NCBI GenBank assembly: GCA_019633425.1
Contig: WSUB01000214.1
Span: forward strand, 1-60,202
DNA length: 60,202 bases
Reading direction: 5' to 3'
Origin: Tulasnella sp. 424
Lineage: Eukaryota > Basidiomycota > Agaricomycetes > Cantharellales > Tulasnellaceae
The position numbers were made by a program, and so were the translations under genes. The notes below the pieces were generated by a model. It saw only the letters and a program-made list of their open reading frames with translations, did no database searches and was not told the origin of the DNA. This document shows positions 45,590 through 56,204 of the stretch, piece by piece. Numbering within the stretch: the first letter of the stretch is position 1; every line of letters begins with the position of its first letter.

Positions 45590-47330
45590 CAGGCGCAACC
45601 TGGTGTGTCTTTCGTCCCATTCTACCACATCGAGCCTTAGTGTCAATAACGTAGGAAGGTATCGCTTGCCACTTACCATCCTGTTTCCCTGGTTCGGACT
45701 TCTTGTACATTATCTGTCTCCAATTAGATTCTTGGATTCTAGGAATGTCGGCACCGATGAACTTCATGGCGGTCATTGCGAGGAAACCTTCACCGAACCT
45801 TTTGAGTTGTTAGATTCCTACGTAATCGATCTGAGGTGAAATTAGTCATACCACTTTTGCCTTTGACGTGAAAGGCGGTCCAACGCAAGGGGATGTGTTA
45901 ATTTGCTGACCGTGAACGGCTGGATTGTCTAAAACGCCGGATTTTGTAAGCGTAATTCCACCTATTTTAAGTCCAACCGCGCCTGAGAAAACTTACCTTG
46001 CGGAACCTGTGTAAAGTCCTGACACAGCTGAGAACTTTGTCCTTGATAATCTCATTATCTCTCCTCGCATCCTTCGGCTTGGGGTTGTATCGGACATGGC
46101 TGGCAACTTCCTCGACAACTCGATCTACCCAAACTTTTCGGGCGACTAGAGTCCCATATCCGAACCCCATGAGACCCGGTAAACTCTCTATAACGTGAAC
46201 AATTAGCGTCGGAAGATATGCCAACAACACAAACGTACCGGAATAAACCCAACCGATAACGTCACGGAGGTGATCTCGATTGTTGAATAAGTCTCCGTTA
46301 TTGGACATGAAGTCTCTCAGAGTAATGATTCTACAAGCAATAGGGTCAAACAGAGAGATAAGCAGCAGTTTAGATTCTTTGCAGGGAGACGGAGAGCACC
46401 TGGGGAGAAGGCAGCTGGAGCATAGCCTGAGCCCGAATTCCCACTGACGGTACGCATGGTACCGCCCACAAGCCTTTGAGGAAAATATTTAGAGCGGTAA
46501 GGTGAGATCGTGAATGTGCTTACCATGCAGTGGGATTCCAGCGCGTAGCGGATTCCTTCCAGTTCTAGCGCGGTTGGCAATTCTCTTTTCCCCTCGTCGA
46601 CCGGAAGACCTGCGGCTAGTCTTGCGGTGTTCCATGCTTTTGAGGAATTTTGCTCTTTGAGAATACGGAAGCATGTCGGTATCGCCAATCGGATCGAAAG
46701 GATATCCTCCCCGTGCAAATACTCCAGTACCTGTAGCGGAATGCAACAAAAGTTAGCAATATTTGCCAGGAGGATATCGTGTCAACGACGCACAATCAAG
46801 AGAAGTTCCACTGGAAGCTTTGAAAACAAGTCGGGGCCCCATGGGGAAGAGAAAGAGATGGCTGGAATGGTTGGTTTACTGCTCCGGTGGTGGTTAAATT
46901 TCCGTTTCTCTAAATCAGTTGCATCAGACCGGAGCGCATATGATGATGCCTATACAAACAAACCTGGAGGGCCCAGATAGACCTTGTTTGAGGGGGCTGG
47001 GAAGGGTGAAGTCGAGGGATGACTGACTACAGCTGTCGACGGGCCTGCCGTAAACGACGCATTCGATTTCTCTATTACGTGTAGAGTAAGCAATGTTTCG
47101 GGAAGGGCACAGTACAAGGCAAACCTGTTTGTGCTTGTCGAGGGACGCTGTTCTTGTGGGGTTTGTTGGACGCGTACGAGTTTGAGCTCGAACTTGAAGC
47201 TGATACTGCACGGCGTGAGTGAATAGCACAGGCATTAAACATTTAGAAAGATGAGAAGGTTCAAAGGAAGCTTACTTTGGTTGTTGTTACCAGTGTACCA
47301 AGCTGCGTGACGCGTCTTCTTCCCCGCCAT
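45507..47330 (-). CDS. F-box-like protein with zinc-type cysteine cluster (F1)
   Basis: Start MAGKKTRHAAWYTGNNNQ at 47,330, then a low-complexity Ser/Pro stretch. The F-box spans an intron: DLFSKLPVELLLI joins VLEYLHGEDILSIRLAIPTC, followed by NSSKAWNTARLAAGLPVDEG. Splicing gives HCMACGRYHAYRQWEFGLRL and CSSC, a CxxC...W...CxxC cluster. Later exons include DHLRDVIGWVYSESLPGLMG, VDRVVEEVASHVRYNPKPKD, EIIKDKVLSCVRTLHRFRK and RFGEGFLAMTAMKFIGADIP with ESNWRQIMYKKSEPG. This is the architecture of a large mushroom F-box family. The frame can run on to a stop at 45,507, or splice at GTAAGT into F2. The likely role is SCF substrate recognition; the target is unknown. Confidence 0.68.
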
Positions 47331-47784
47331 GAAGACTTCAAGACAAATAAGAAACTAAGGTAAAACATCAGATACACGGAAAAGTTGAGAGTACTCGGGC
47401 GAAGATCTGCTTACCGAAGGGAGGGTGGGGAGGGTGGGTTGTGGAAGGGGGCTAACGAACCTTGGATGTTTGTGAGAGACCTATATATGGCTGTTCAGTC
47501 CACGTAACCCGTGTCCACGCCACAAAACAAAAATCCAACATGGTACGAAGGATAGAGCTATTCGCTCGGAGGCCACTTATTTTCTCGTTAGTGCTATTTT
47601 AATCATATATGCTCTTGCTCAATCCCCAGATCGCTCTCGCACTCGTGACCGATTCGCGAGTGGCTCGTGGTCGTATTTCGAGTGAGATTATATACTACAA
47701 GGAACGGTAAAAATCGCCAAATCGCAACGCAGTTTCAAGCTAAGGAGCACAAAGAGACAAATTATCTAATGCAGACGAGATTGC

Positions 47785-49860
47785 GTGCGTGCTTTGTCTA
47801 GGTCCGGGACCACCGCGGGGAGGTGCACGACTCCGACTTCGAGTCCCATAGCCTCAGAAGCGAAGCCTCATCCTGAAGCATGGAAAGGTCAGTGCGCCGG
47901 CGCAGTATACTCTGCAAGGAAGTGCTCTCACAGTAGTGGGCTAAAGCTTCCACATCACTGCCGCCAGAGATGTTTCCATCCCTGAGAGAGGTGACAGAAC
48001 CCACTAGGGCGGAGTGCTCGAGCCCGGAGGCGGACCGCGTATGTGCTCCGACTCCGTACCTCCCGCCTATGATGTGTAAGAATGCCACGTCAGCTCGAGC
48101 TCCCTTGTCACAATCCAGACCAGCCGACTCACCCCTCGCGACATCATCCTACCAACCAGAAAAGCAACGGCAATCTGTTCAACGTATCGCATGTTAAGAA
48201 TGTAACCGAAAGAAGGAGCGATTGTGCTTACGGTAGGACAGCTTCTGTCCGTTCCTCGGGAACCGGTGGGCCAAGGCATCTCGAGGGAGAAGGTGTTAAC
48301 GAAGCGATGGAGTTCGCAACAGAGGTTCAAGCTAAGAGAGCATAAATACCTGGAGTTTCCCAGTGCTGAGGGGATTGCGCGCGCGCTTTGTCTAGGTCCG
48401 GGACCACCACGGAGAGGTGCACGACTCCGACTTCGAGTCCCGTATCCTCAGAAGCGAAGCCCCATTCTGAAGCATAAACAAAATCAGTAAATCAACTCGA
48501 TAGATCCTGCTAGGATTCGCTCTCACAGTAGTAAGCTAAAGCTTCCACTTCACTGCCGCCAGAGATGTTTCCATCCCTGAAGGGGTGAATGGAGCCCACT
48601 AGGGCGGAGTACTCGAGCCCAGCGGCGGACCGCGTATGTGCTCCGACTCCGTTCCTCTTGCCTATAATGCGACATGCCACGTCAGATCGAGCTCCCTTAT
48701 CACGATCCGGACTGGTCGACTCACCCCTGCGACATCATCCTACCAACCAGAAAAGCAACGGCAATCTGCCCAACGTACCCGATGTTAATAATGTAACCGA
48801 GAGAAGAAGTGAATGTACTTGCGAAGGACCTTCTGTCCGTTCCCCCAGAACTGGGAGCCCAGGGAAGCTAGGAGAGGAGATTGCGTGCGTGCTTTGTCTA
48901 AGTCCGGGACCACCACGAGGAGGTGCACGACTCCGACTTCGAGTCCCATAGCCTGAGAAGCGAAGCCCCATCCTGACGCATAGAAAGGTCAATACATCGG
49001 TTCAATATAACCTGCAGAGATGCGCTCTCACAATAGTGAACTAAAGCTTCCACATCACTGCCGCCAGAGATGTTTCCATCCCTGAGAGGAGCGATGGCAC
49101 CCACAAGGGCGGAGTGCTCGAGCCCAGCGGCGGACCACGTATGTGCTCCGACTCCGTACCTCGGACCTATGATGTAGCAGAACATCACGTCAGCTCAAGC
49201 TCGCTTGCCACGATCCAGACCGGTCGACTCACCCCTCGCGACATCATCCTACCAACCAGAAAAGCAATGATAATCTACTCAACGTACCACATGTCAAGAG
49301 TGTAACCGAAAGAAGAAGCGATTGTGCTTACGATAGGATACCTTCTGTCCGTTCCTCGGGAACCGGTGGCCGAGTTTCATTGCCTTAGAAGCGAAGCCCC
49401 ATCCTGAAGCACGGAAAGATCAGTACGTCGGCTCAATATACGCTGCGGGTATATGCTCTTACAGTAGTGAGCTCAGGCTTCCACTTCACTGCCGCCAGAG
49501 ATGTTTCCATCCCTGAAGGGGCGATGGAGCCCACAAGGGCGGCGTACTCGAGCCCAGCGGCGGACCGCGTATGTGCTCCGACTCCGTACCTCTGACCTAT
49601 GATGTAACAGAATGCCACGTCAGTCCAAGCTCCCTTGTCACAATCCAGACCGGCGGACTCACCCCTGCGACATCATCCTACCAACCAAAAAAGCAACGGC
49701 AATCTGCTAAACGTACCCGACGTTAGTAGTATAATCAAGAAGAGAAACAGTTACGCTTACGATAAGACACTTCTGTCCGTTCCGCTGAAACCGGTGGTCC
49801 GAGGCATCTAGAAGGAGGAGGGTGTTAACGAAGCGGTGATGATGGGGGTAGTAGCGCGAG
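47785..49860 (-). repeat. Tandem array of four ~0.43-0.6 kb units
   Basis: The landmark ATGTTTCCATCCCTGA recurs at about 47,970, 48,564, 49,070 and 49,501, giving spacings of about 594, 506 and 431 bases. Each unit on the minus strand can read a short exon (YVEQIAVAFLVGRMMSRG in the first) and a second frame. Two units keep the second frame open for 96 codons (47,798-48,088 and 48,898-49,188, both with GRYGVGAHT and SALVG); one has a stop and one a frameshift. The upstream end (minus ORF 49,707-50,081, with HHRFVNTLLLLDASDHRFQR) may be the original 5' part. I do not recognise the protein. Confidence 0.8.
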
Positions 49861-50518
49861 CAAAGGAGCTCAGAGGCAGGCCATGTAAAATATCCGAGAT
49901 GCGAGTTGGACTGGGGTTCTATGACCAGCGTAGAAGAGGATGGGGCGATTGTGGGTTGGACTTGGATGGTCACGGTGGAGATCCAAGGAGGGACGCGTCG
50001 GGTTCTCAGGGTTTTATCCCGCGTCACTGACGTAAGCCTGACCACTCGTCTTCGAGACGAGGACTCGGAGTGCCAGGTCACGCGATCAACACATCATCCG
50101 TACATTAGTTGCCTGTTTTCGATTTGGTTCGTACCGTTGAATCAGAGCCCAGATTTATTTGACTCGGTTAAGCTGCCTTTTGGGGGTTCTTCTGACTATG
50201 GCCTCTCATTCGAACACCCGAGACCTCGCTTCTCACGAATCCGGAGAGGATTCCAGTTCAGGTGTCAACCTTTCTCCATAACAAAAGGAATGGAGTATGG
50301 ACGAGATGTCCGTATGTTGTGCATGACAGAACTCGTTAGGTTCCTGCTGCTGCCTGCATTTGGCTTCCGCGGGTTCTCACGTAGATTCTGAACACTCAAC
50401 CACCACCCGCCACTTGCACTTTCAATCCTGGAAGCAGGTTAACCCTCGACCTCCTGGAGGTCTCCATCCTCTCCTTTATATTATCAACCCCTTTCACCAT
50501 ACCCTCAAACCTTTAGGC
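49861..50518. other. Spacer between repeat array and DLT1-like gene
   Basis: It contains the 5' end of the minus-strand ORF 49,707-50,081 (start MTWHSESSSRRRVV), a possible parent of the repeat units, and the promoter region of the DLT1-like gene. Nothing else is recognised. Confidence 0.35.
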
Positions 50519-51621
50519 ATGACGTGGAGGTCGACTCTGGGGAGCTTCCTCTACCATGCCACATTTACCTTGTGTTTTATCCTTACCACCGTCATGGTGG
50601 CAGGCTCGTGCGTCAGCATTGTCCTGCAGGCCCGGCTCGCATCTCGTGGAGTAGCAAATTGGAATGTTCTCATTGTGGTCGGGTCCTATCTGGCGCTGGT
50701 GAGGGTTTGGCCCCCTAACTATCGTAGTAGGCGAAGACGTCGAAAGCTGATGACAAGTTGAAATGCATTAGGGCATCATGTCGGCTATCATTTTCCTGAG
50801 CCGGAGACATACAGGGCTGAAGCAGCTGAAAACCATACCCAAACCTTATGTCGCGGTCAAGCGAGGCGACGTTCCAAAGGTTGGCTAGACCCGAGTATAC
50901 CATCTCAATAGGATTCTTTGACTGAGTCTTGTAATTAAACGTAGGGTGTTTCTGAGCTTATCGCGGAAGAATATACCCGAGCATGCATTGCTGCTACCGT
51001 TTCCCGCCCAACTGGTCGAACTCACCCAGGGTGGGGAGCCCCAGGTTCGTACAAGCACCTCCGCCCCCTTTTGGCCAATTTCTGACTACATTGTCCTCTC
51101 TTTCTCTGGCTGCGCACAACAGACAGCGAATACGCCAATGTTCACTTCCGCTCAGCTATCCTTCAAACCATCGTCGACCTTGATTCTCTGGCTCGAAAAT
51201 TCCTTCCCGAACTTCCACCTCTACGACCTCACCGCCCGATGATCGAACACCTAAAACCGCTTTCTTTTGTTCTGCTTCAAGATGATTCTTGTCGGTTAAA
51301 GGATTATGATGAGCTGGTCGAACAGGCTAGGTATGACGATGAAGAGCCGTCAGAGGAGGATTGGAGGAGGTGCGAGGAACTCGTTGAGCAGATGAAAAGC
51401 ATGTGAGTCGCACCCTCCTGTATTGGGCGGGGAAACACCGTACTTATTTATATCACTTTCCGTGCAGATTGACATTTTACATCAACGCCGGTGCTACGGA
51501 TGATGGTAGACGACCATCCAAAGACCAGTATCTGCATCCGCGCGACCTTGATCCCTATACTAGCGACGGGTTTTACTCAGCCGCGTCGTCCCCTATAATG
51601 CCATACATTCAGGTCACTTGA
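50519..51621 (+). CDS. DLT1-like membrane protein (defect at low temperature)
   Basis: Start MTWRSTLGSFLYHATFTLCF. Two hydrophobic segments (FILTTVMVAGSCVSIVL and NVLIVVGSYLALG) are followed after a spliced intron by MSAIIFLSRRHTGLKQLKTI, then PKPYVAVKRGDVPKGVSELI, EEYTRACIAATVSRPTGR and HPGWGAPDSEYANVHFRSA, the conserved core of fungal DLT1. Later exons read QTIVDLDSLARKFLPELPP and DDEEPSEEDWRRCEELVEQM; splicing AT|GTGAGT to ATTGACA removes an apparent stop and yields KSILTFYINAGATDDGRRPS. It ends PIMPYIQVT. Yeast DLT1 is needed for normal growth in the cold; the biochemical role is not known to me. Confidence 0.75.
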
Positions 51622-51950
51622 CATAGATTTGCTTCGGTATAATAAAGCTCTTATGTTAAATGGACGTGGTTAACCCAGGCTATTGGTCGGAAATGGGAAA
51701 TGAGAGATGATAATCGAATTGAGAGCTTGGAGCTAGCTCGATCAGTCTACGATAGGCAATGCCGAGTTTGGTTTGTGTGAGTCGTATAGAAGTCTAAAGT
51801 CTCCGAATTGAGTCTGCGAGGGCCAATTGTAAGTTCCATATGATTGGTTCGTCCTCATACATTCGTCGATATTGAGCCGTGTGACCACCGCAAGCCGAAG
51901 ACCTCCCCGTCGACCATTCCCTTCAGCGTCTCTGCTACAGCCGGCAAAGG

Positions 51951-53414
51951 ATGTCGACGCCTAGCCGGCTCATATGGACCGCTCTAAGTAGCACAGCGAG
52001 GTATGGGCTAAATTCTGCTCTCGACTCTGGAATTGCGTTTCTGACTACCGCTTTGCAGGCTTACCGCCGTCAGCTCAATTCTGCTCTTCCTCCCACTCAC
52101 CCTCAGCGCTCTATCACCACCAGCATTCCTCCTACTATCTCTCCTATTGACGATTCATTCGCTCATTCACAGCACTATCAGGCTCGTCCTCCCGACTCTC
52201 GCGCCGTACCTTCCATTCCTCCAAGTCCCCGTTCATCCCTTCCTCCTCCTCTTCTCGTTCAACCTCTTCTCATCAACAACGTCAAAACTTGTTCCGTGGC
52301 TGTTCGAAGCTGCTCTACTATGGGGGAAAGCACTGAGACTGTGGACTCCCATGTTCGTGTGGATGGAAGGCTTGGCTAGTGTGATCGTCGTTCAGGCGAC
52401 TGGAAGGACTGGGAGGGTGTTGGCGGAAAGAAGCGAAGAATGGCAGGTTGGGCTGCTAGTAGGAGCAGCTTCTGCCTACGTTGCAAGTGCCACTTGGATC
52501 GTCTGGGTACGTCTTCCCAGAAAATCCTTTCACTCTGGACTGGCACGTGCCACCCCATACTTACTGCTCTTCGCTCCTTTTGATAGTGCTACTCATCAAT
52601 AGCAACAACCCCACTATCATCAACACTCTTAGGAGTCGCTCTTACCGCTCTCATATTCCTCACTCTCATCGGATTCGCTCAGCGGAAAACCAACGTCATC
52701 GAATCGTCACTCCTCGCCCTTTACTTCGCTTACAACGTGTGGCTCTGTTCGGACGAACACATCATCGATGACGGACATGGAGGATATGGAAGTGAAGCAT
52801 ACTGGGCGAGTTGGGTCGGTGCAGGCGCGGCAGCTTAGTACGTCATAGTCTTTCCCAATTCGTCCTCCCGCAGTTTGCTAACTGGTTCGCTCTAACAGCG
52901 CACCCCTTCTATCAAATCTCCTCACTCATCTTTCGAAACTCCTCTCTTTCATCACTCATACTCTGCCAAAACCTTTACTCGTCTCCTTGCTATACCGCCT
53001 CTCCATCCTGCAACTCGCCTCCAAAATCCTACCCCAGATCGGATCAAACAGCTGGTCCGACGAAAAAGAACAGCATGGAACTGAAGACGGGGAGGAGGTT
53101 GATTGGGAAGAGTTGAGACCTAGCGGGAAAGTGACGAGAGTTCTGCTGGCGTACCGCCAGACTATTTTCGTGACGGTTTACTCGCATCTGCTACGTAAGT
53201 CGTTCGCTCATCCCCTGTAGGCTCATTGTGTCCATGACTTTGACCCATCCACTTTCTTACAGTCCTCGACCATTCATCCCTTGTCTGGTGGCGTTGGGCA
53301 AACGTATTTATTACGCTCGCGACGTGGGCAGTGGAACTCTTACTCTCTCAGGGCGATGACGATGAACTGGTCGGAGTGAGCGAAGGAGTGGTGAAAGGAT
53401 GGAAAGTGGATTAG
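51951..53414 (+). CDS. ICE2-like endoplasmic reticulum membrane protein
   Basis: In yeast, ICE2 is an ER membrane protein in ER shape and lipid balance. Exon 1, MSTPSRLIWTALSSTAR, splices to LTAVSSILLFLPLTLSALSP, then several membrane helices (PPAFLLLSLLTIHSLIHSTI, FLLLFSFNLFSSTTSKLVPW). WTPMFVWMEGLASVIVVQAT and EEWQVGLLVGAASAYVASAT lead to TPLSSTLLGVALTALIFLTL and KTNVIESSLLALYFAYNVWL, the block that marks the family. Further exons read LPKPLLVSLLYRLSILQLAS and, at the end, SLVWWRWANVFITLATWAVE with stop at 53,414. The phases of all five joins I checked agree. About ten membrane segments are visible. Confidence 0.82.
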
Positions 53415-54110
53415 CGGAAAAGTATGGTTGGCTAAAGGACGCAACTCGGCGAAACCTCCTTGCTTCACAACTCGGACATTGGAGTCTTTTTCGTAGTCCC
53501 ACACCTGGACGAAACTGATATGATACCCGTCATTGTGTACCAACCCCCGGAATGCTTGGCGCGATCGAACCTAGGTTTCTGATTTACTGGAGACGTCTCA
53601 GAGTATATATATGAGCAGCACCCCCTTCTCAACAAGCCCAACTCGTTAATAAAAGCAAGTTCCATTATACCAGGGACTTGACGAAAAGCATTCAACCTTA
53701 GCGCTACGGTTGCCACTTTGAGTCCTTCAGCACGCCGGCGATTAGCGATGCCGACACGCGCTAAATGACCAACGAAGGCGGACGACCACGTGCGGCACTA
53801 TAATTGAAACTGGGACTTGCTCCTCCAACCCACATCTTTGGCACCCAGCAGCCTTAGTAGGAAAATGGGAACTCTAAGCTCCCTGGTTGATGATTTGACT
53901 GACCTCAGCCCTTGAGGACGAAGCGACCCGGAAACTACTTGTGCCGCAAAGTCCGAGTTTTCCCAGCCACCAGGACAATGCCGCAGCGCACCCACCTCGT
54001 GGATGCGGCGATATCAATGCTTCCTCTCACTCATGGTGTGGAGGGCCACTTTTGGCCAAATTTGGCGGAACCCCACCAAGCGTACACAAACATAAGACTC
54101 CCCTAAGACA
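53415..54110. other. Intergenic, 5' flank of dBTB1
   Basis: No gene is recognised. The last 100 bases share blocks with the region upstream of dBTB2 (AGGGCCAC-TTTGG near 54,040 and 57,828). Confidence 0.45.
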
Positions 54111-54116
54111 TATAAA
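54111..54116 (+). promoter_or_regulatory. TATA box candidate for dBTB1
   Basis: TATAAAGG lies 49 bases before the ATG. The paralogue has the same element at nearly the same distance, which implies a leader of about 15-20 bases. Confidence 0.6.
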
Positions 54117-54159
54117 GGCCGCGGATGCGAGATCCCCCCATAAACTGAGATCCAACAGG

Positions 54160-55880
54160 ATGTCTCATCTCGACTTTTCTGAAGACGATCTCATCGACTC
54201 CACGTCTACCTCCTCCCCCCAGAATGAACCTACGCCAACTATTCCGATGCAGACAAGAGCGTTGCGTAATCGCGGCGCGGAGGAGCGCCGGATCGGGAAC
54301 CCATCAGATGATCTTCTGACAATCCCCAAACCAATCCCTCTACCTCCCAGCCTCTATACAAGAAGCCCAAATTTTTACTTGTCTGATTTGATCGAATTCG
54401 GTATAAGCGACGTACGAGTGCCTTCGTAATGCGTGAGCCTGACGATTATTCCACAGGTTCGCCTTGGGGAACGTGCAGTGTACCGAGTCCCCGCCGCCAT
54501 CCTACAACAGTCAGCGCTGCCGCACGCCTTAAATAATGAAAAGTCCATCGACATTCGTTACCCGCGTTTCTTGCTCCAAGACGTTTCACCCACACAAATG
54601 GAGGCGTTTCTGGATGTGGCGGATTCACGGTAAGTGCCCTCACTCCGAGTCTACGGCCGAGTGGCCATCTTAACACTGGCGTTTCACATATGTAGATTAA
54701 TCTCTGGGGAAGCCAAGTTTACTTTCCAACAATTGGCTGGCGCGCTGTTCGTAGCGAAGAAATTCGGCCCAGTCCAAATTCGCGCACACATCGTCAAGCT
54801 GATAGAAAGGGGCCTCGACCGACTTGACCCTTTCGATTGCATTGAAGTCGCGGAAGAATATTGGGCTAAGGACTGGCTTGTACGGCCCTTCTGCCGAGTG
54901 TGTGAAAGAGCCGACTCACTTTCCCCTTCCGAAATGGCGCGTTTGGGATTGGAGCGTTCAAATGCTGTGGCAAGAATTCGGGAGACAGTAATAAGGGCTC
55001 TACCTGCTGTCGAGGCAGTGGAGACCTCCTCTCGCAATTCATCACCGTCTCCAGAGGTTGTCAAAGTTGAAGAAGAGACGCCGCCCTACCGCGACAGCAC
55101 TCGTCAACTAATCGAGAACGAGCCTTGGCTGTCCCAGTTACTTCCAAGCAGCTCTATGATACAACGCCCGCAATCTATGGATACCCAGGTAGTACTATCC
55201 ACTAGGTTCAATCTTAGTGATTTCATTCGTATAAAAGTGGGTAATTTGACTCGCGCGGCTTCTGTTTGTGACGCTTATGTTGGGTGATAGGTCCAGTCAT
55301 GCCTCTACAGCTTACCGATCGCGTATTTCGGAAGTTCTGGAATCATTCGAGTACTCAGAAAACAAGAAAACGAAGACTTCGTTGTGTTGCCTTTCGATTG
55401 CAGTCAGGTAGACTGGGAGATATTACTGAAGATCATCACAGCCCGATTAGTCCTCTGGTGATGCTTTTGTAGCAGCGCGTCTTCTCACACTCCACGAATA
55501 GGCCGTATGAAGATCCAGTCATGAGCTTATCTTTCCCTCAATGGGTGAGGGGACTTCACGTAGCGAAACTGATGGAGCACGACCAAGCTACCGACTATAT
55601 CTGCACCGAGATCCAAGCCAAATTTTCGGAACAGGACCCAGTTGACCTTCTCGAAGCGGCAAAAATAGGGGAGATGCCTAAGTCTCGGTGGCTTCAGGGT
55701 TGCTATTCGGCTTTGGCTAAGCGGAAGGAGGCTATCTCGGCGGAGGAAGTCGTTCGTATAGGGGCAGAAGCTACGGCAATTGTGTGCGAAATCCGAGAAC
55801 AGACAGCCTACTCAAGAGGGAGATCTTCTTTACGCGGGACTGCGAAATCGAAGCCAGGCCCTCGATCTTTAATGTACTAA
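54160..55880 (+). CDS. dBTB1: protein with two BTB-like domains
   Basis: Starts MSHLDFSEDDLIDSTSTSS. Domain 1: FYLSDLIEFGISD joins VRLGERAVYRVPAAILQQSA across a phase-0 intron, then SPTQMEAFLDVADSR and FTFQQLAGALFVAKKFGPVQ, LDRLDPFDCIEVAEEYWAKD. Domain 2: FNLSDFIRIK joins VQSCLYSLPIAYFGSSGI, QVDWEILLKIITAR, then PYEDPVMSLSFPQWVRGLHV and EQDPVDLLEAAKIGEMPKS. The intron before PYEDP has lost its GT donor (GCCCG|ATTAGT; the paralogue has GCGCG|GTAAGT), so expression of the last part is in doubt. The BTB assignment is by overall helix and strand pattern and by likeness to other mushroom BTB-like proteins. Function unknown; protein-protein adaptor likely. Confidence 0.7.
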
Positions 55881-55883
55881 AAC

Positions 55884-56129
55884 TTGATCGAGTTTATGGA
55901 TTCAAATGCACACCCGCTGGCGTTGGGGTCGACCAACGCAGACTCCCATGAGTCTGATTCCATGCTTCCGTGTATAGAGAGCCACGTTCGTGAGGTGATC
56001 TGTGGAGAGTGTCCGAGCGGCCCTTTGCTGGACTTTAGAATTGAGCCGCACAGTGCATACTACTTAGGTTTCGAATTTGTGAAGACGACTATAGTCTCGA
56101 CCCAGGAGATAGGGACGCTACATAGCTAA
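55884..56129 (+). other. In-frame ORF directly after the dBTB1 stop
   Basis: The same reading frame as the last dBTB1 exon reopens one codon after its TAA and stays open for 81 codons (EFMDSNAHPLALGSTNADSH to IVSTQEIGTLHS) with no ATG near its start. It may be a former C-terminal extension or chance. The paralogue shows no matching extension that I can see. Confidence 0.35.
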
Positions 56130-56204
56130 GAATCAAATAATAGAGCCATCCTATCGAAAATACCAGTATTTACATTCGTAAGCTAGATGAATTTCAAGTC
56201 CAGC

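Noticed and set aside
47785..49860. CRISPR-like direct repeats
   Set aside because: Units are hundreds of bases long, diverged and in a eukaryotic setting; this is a tandem duplication.
49906..50391. Plus-strand ORF of 161 codons
   Set aside because: It is partly antisense to the minus ORF linked to the repeat array and shows no domain.
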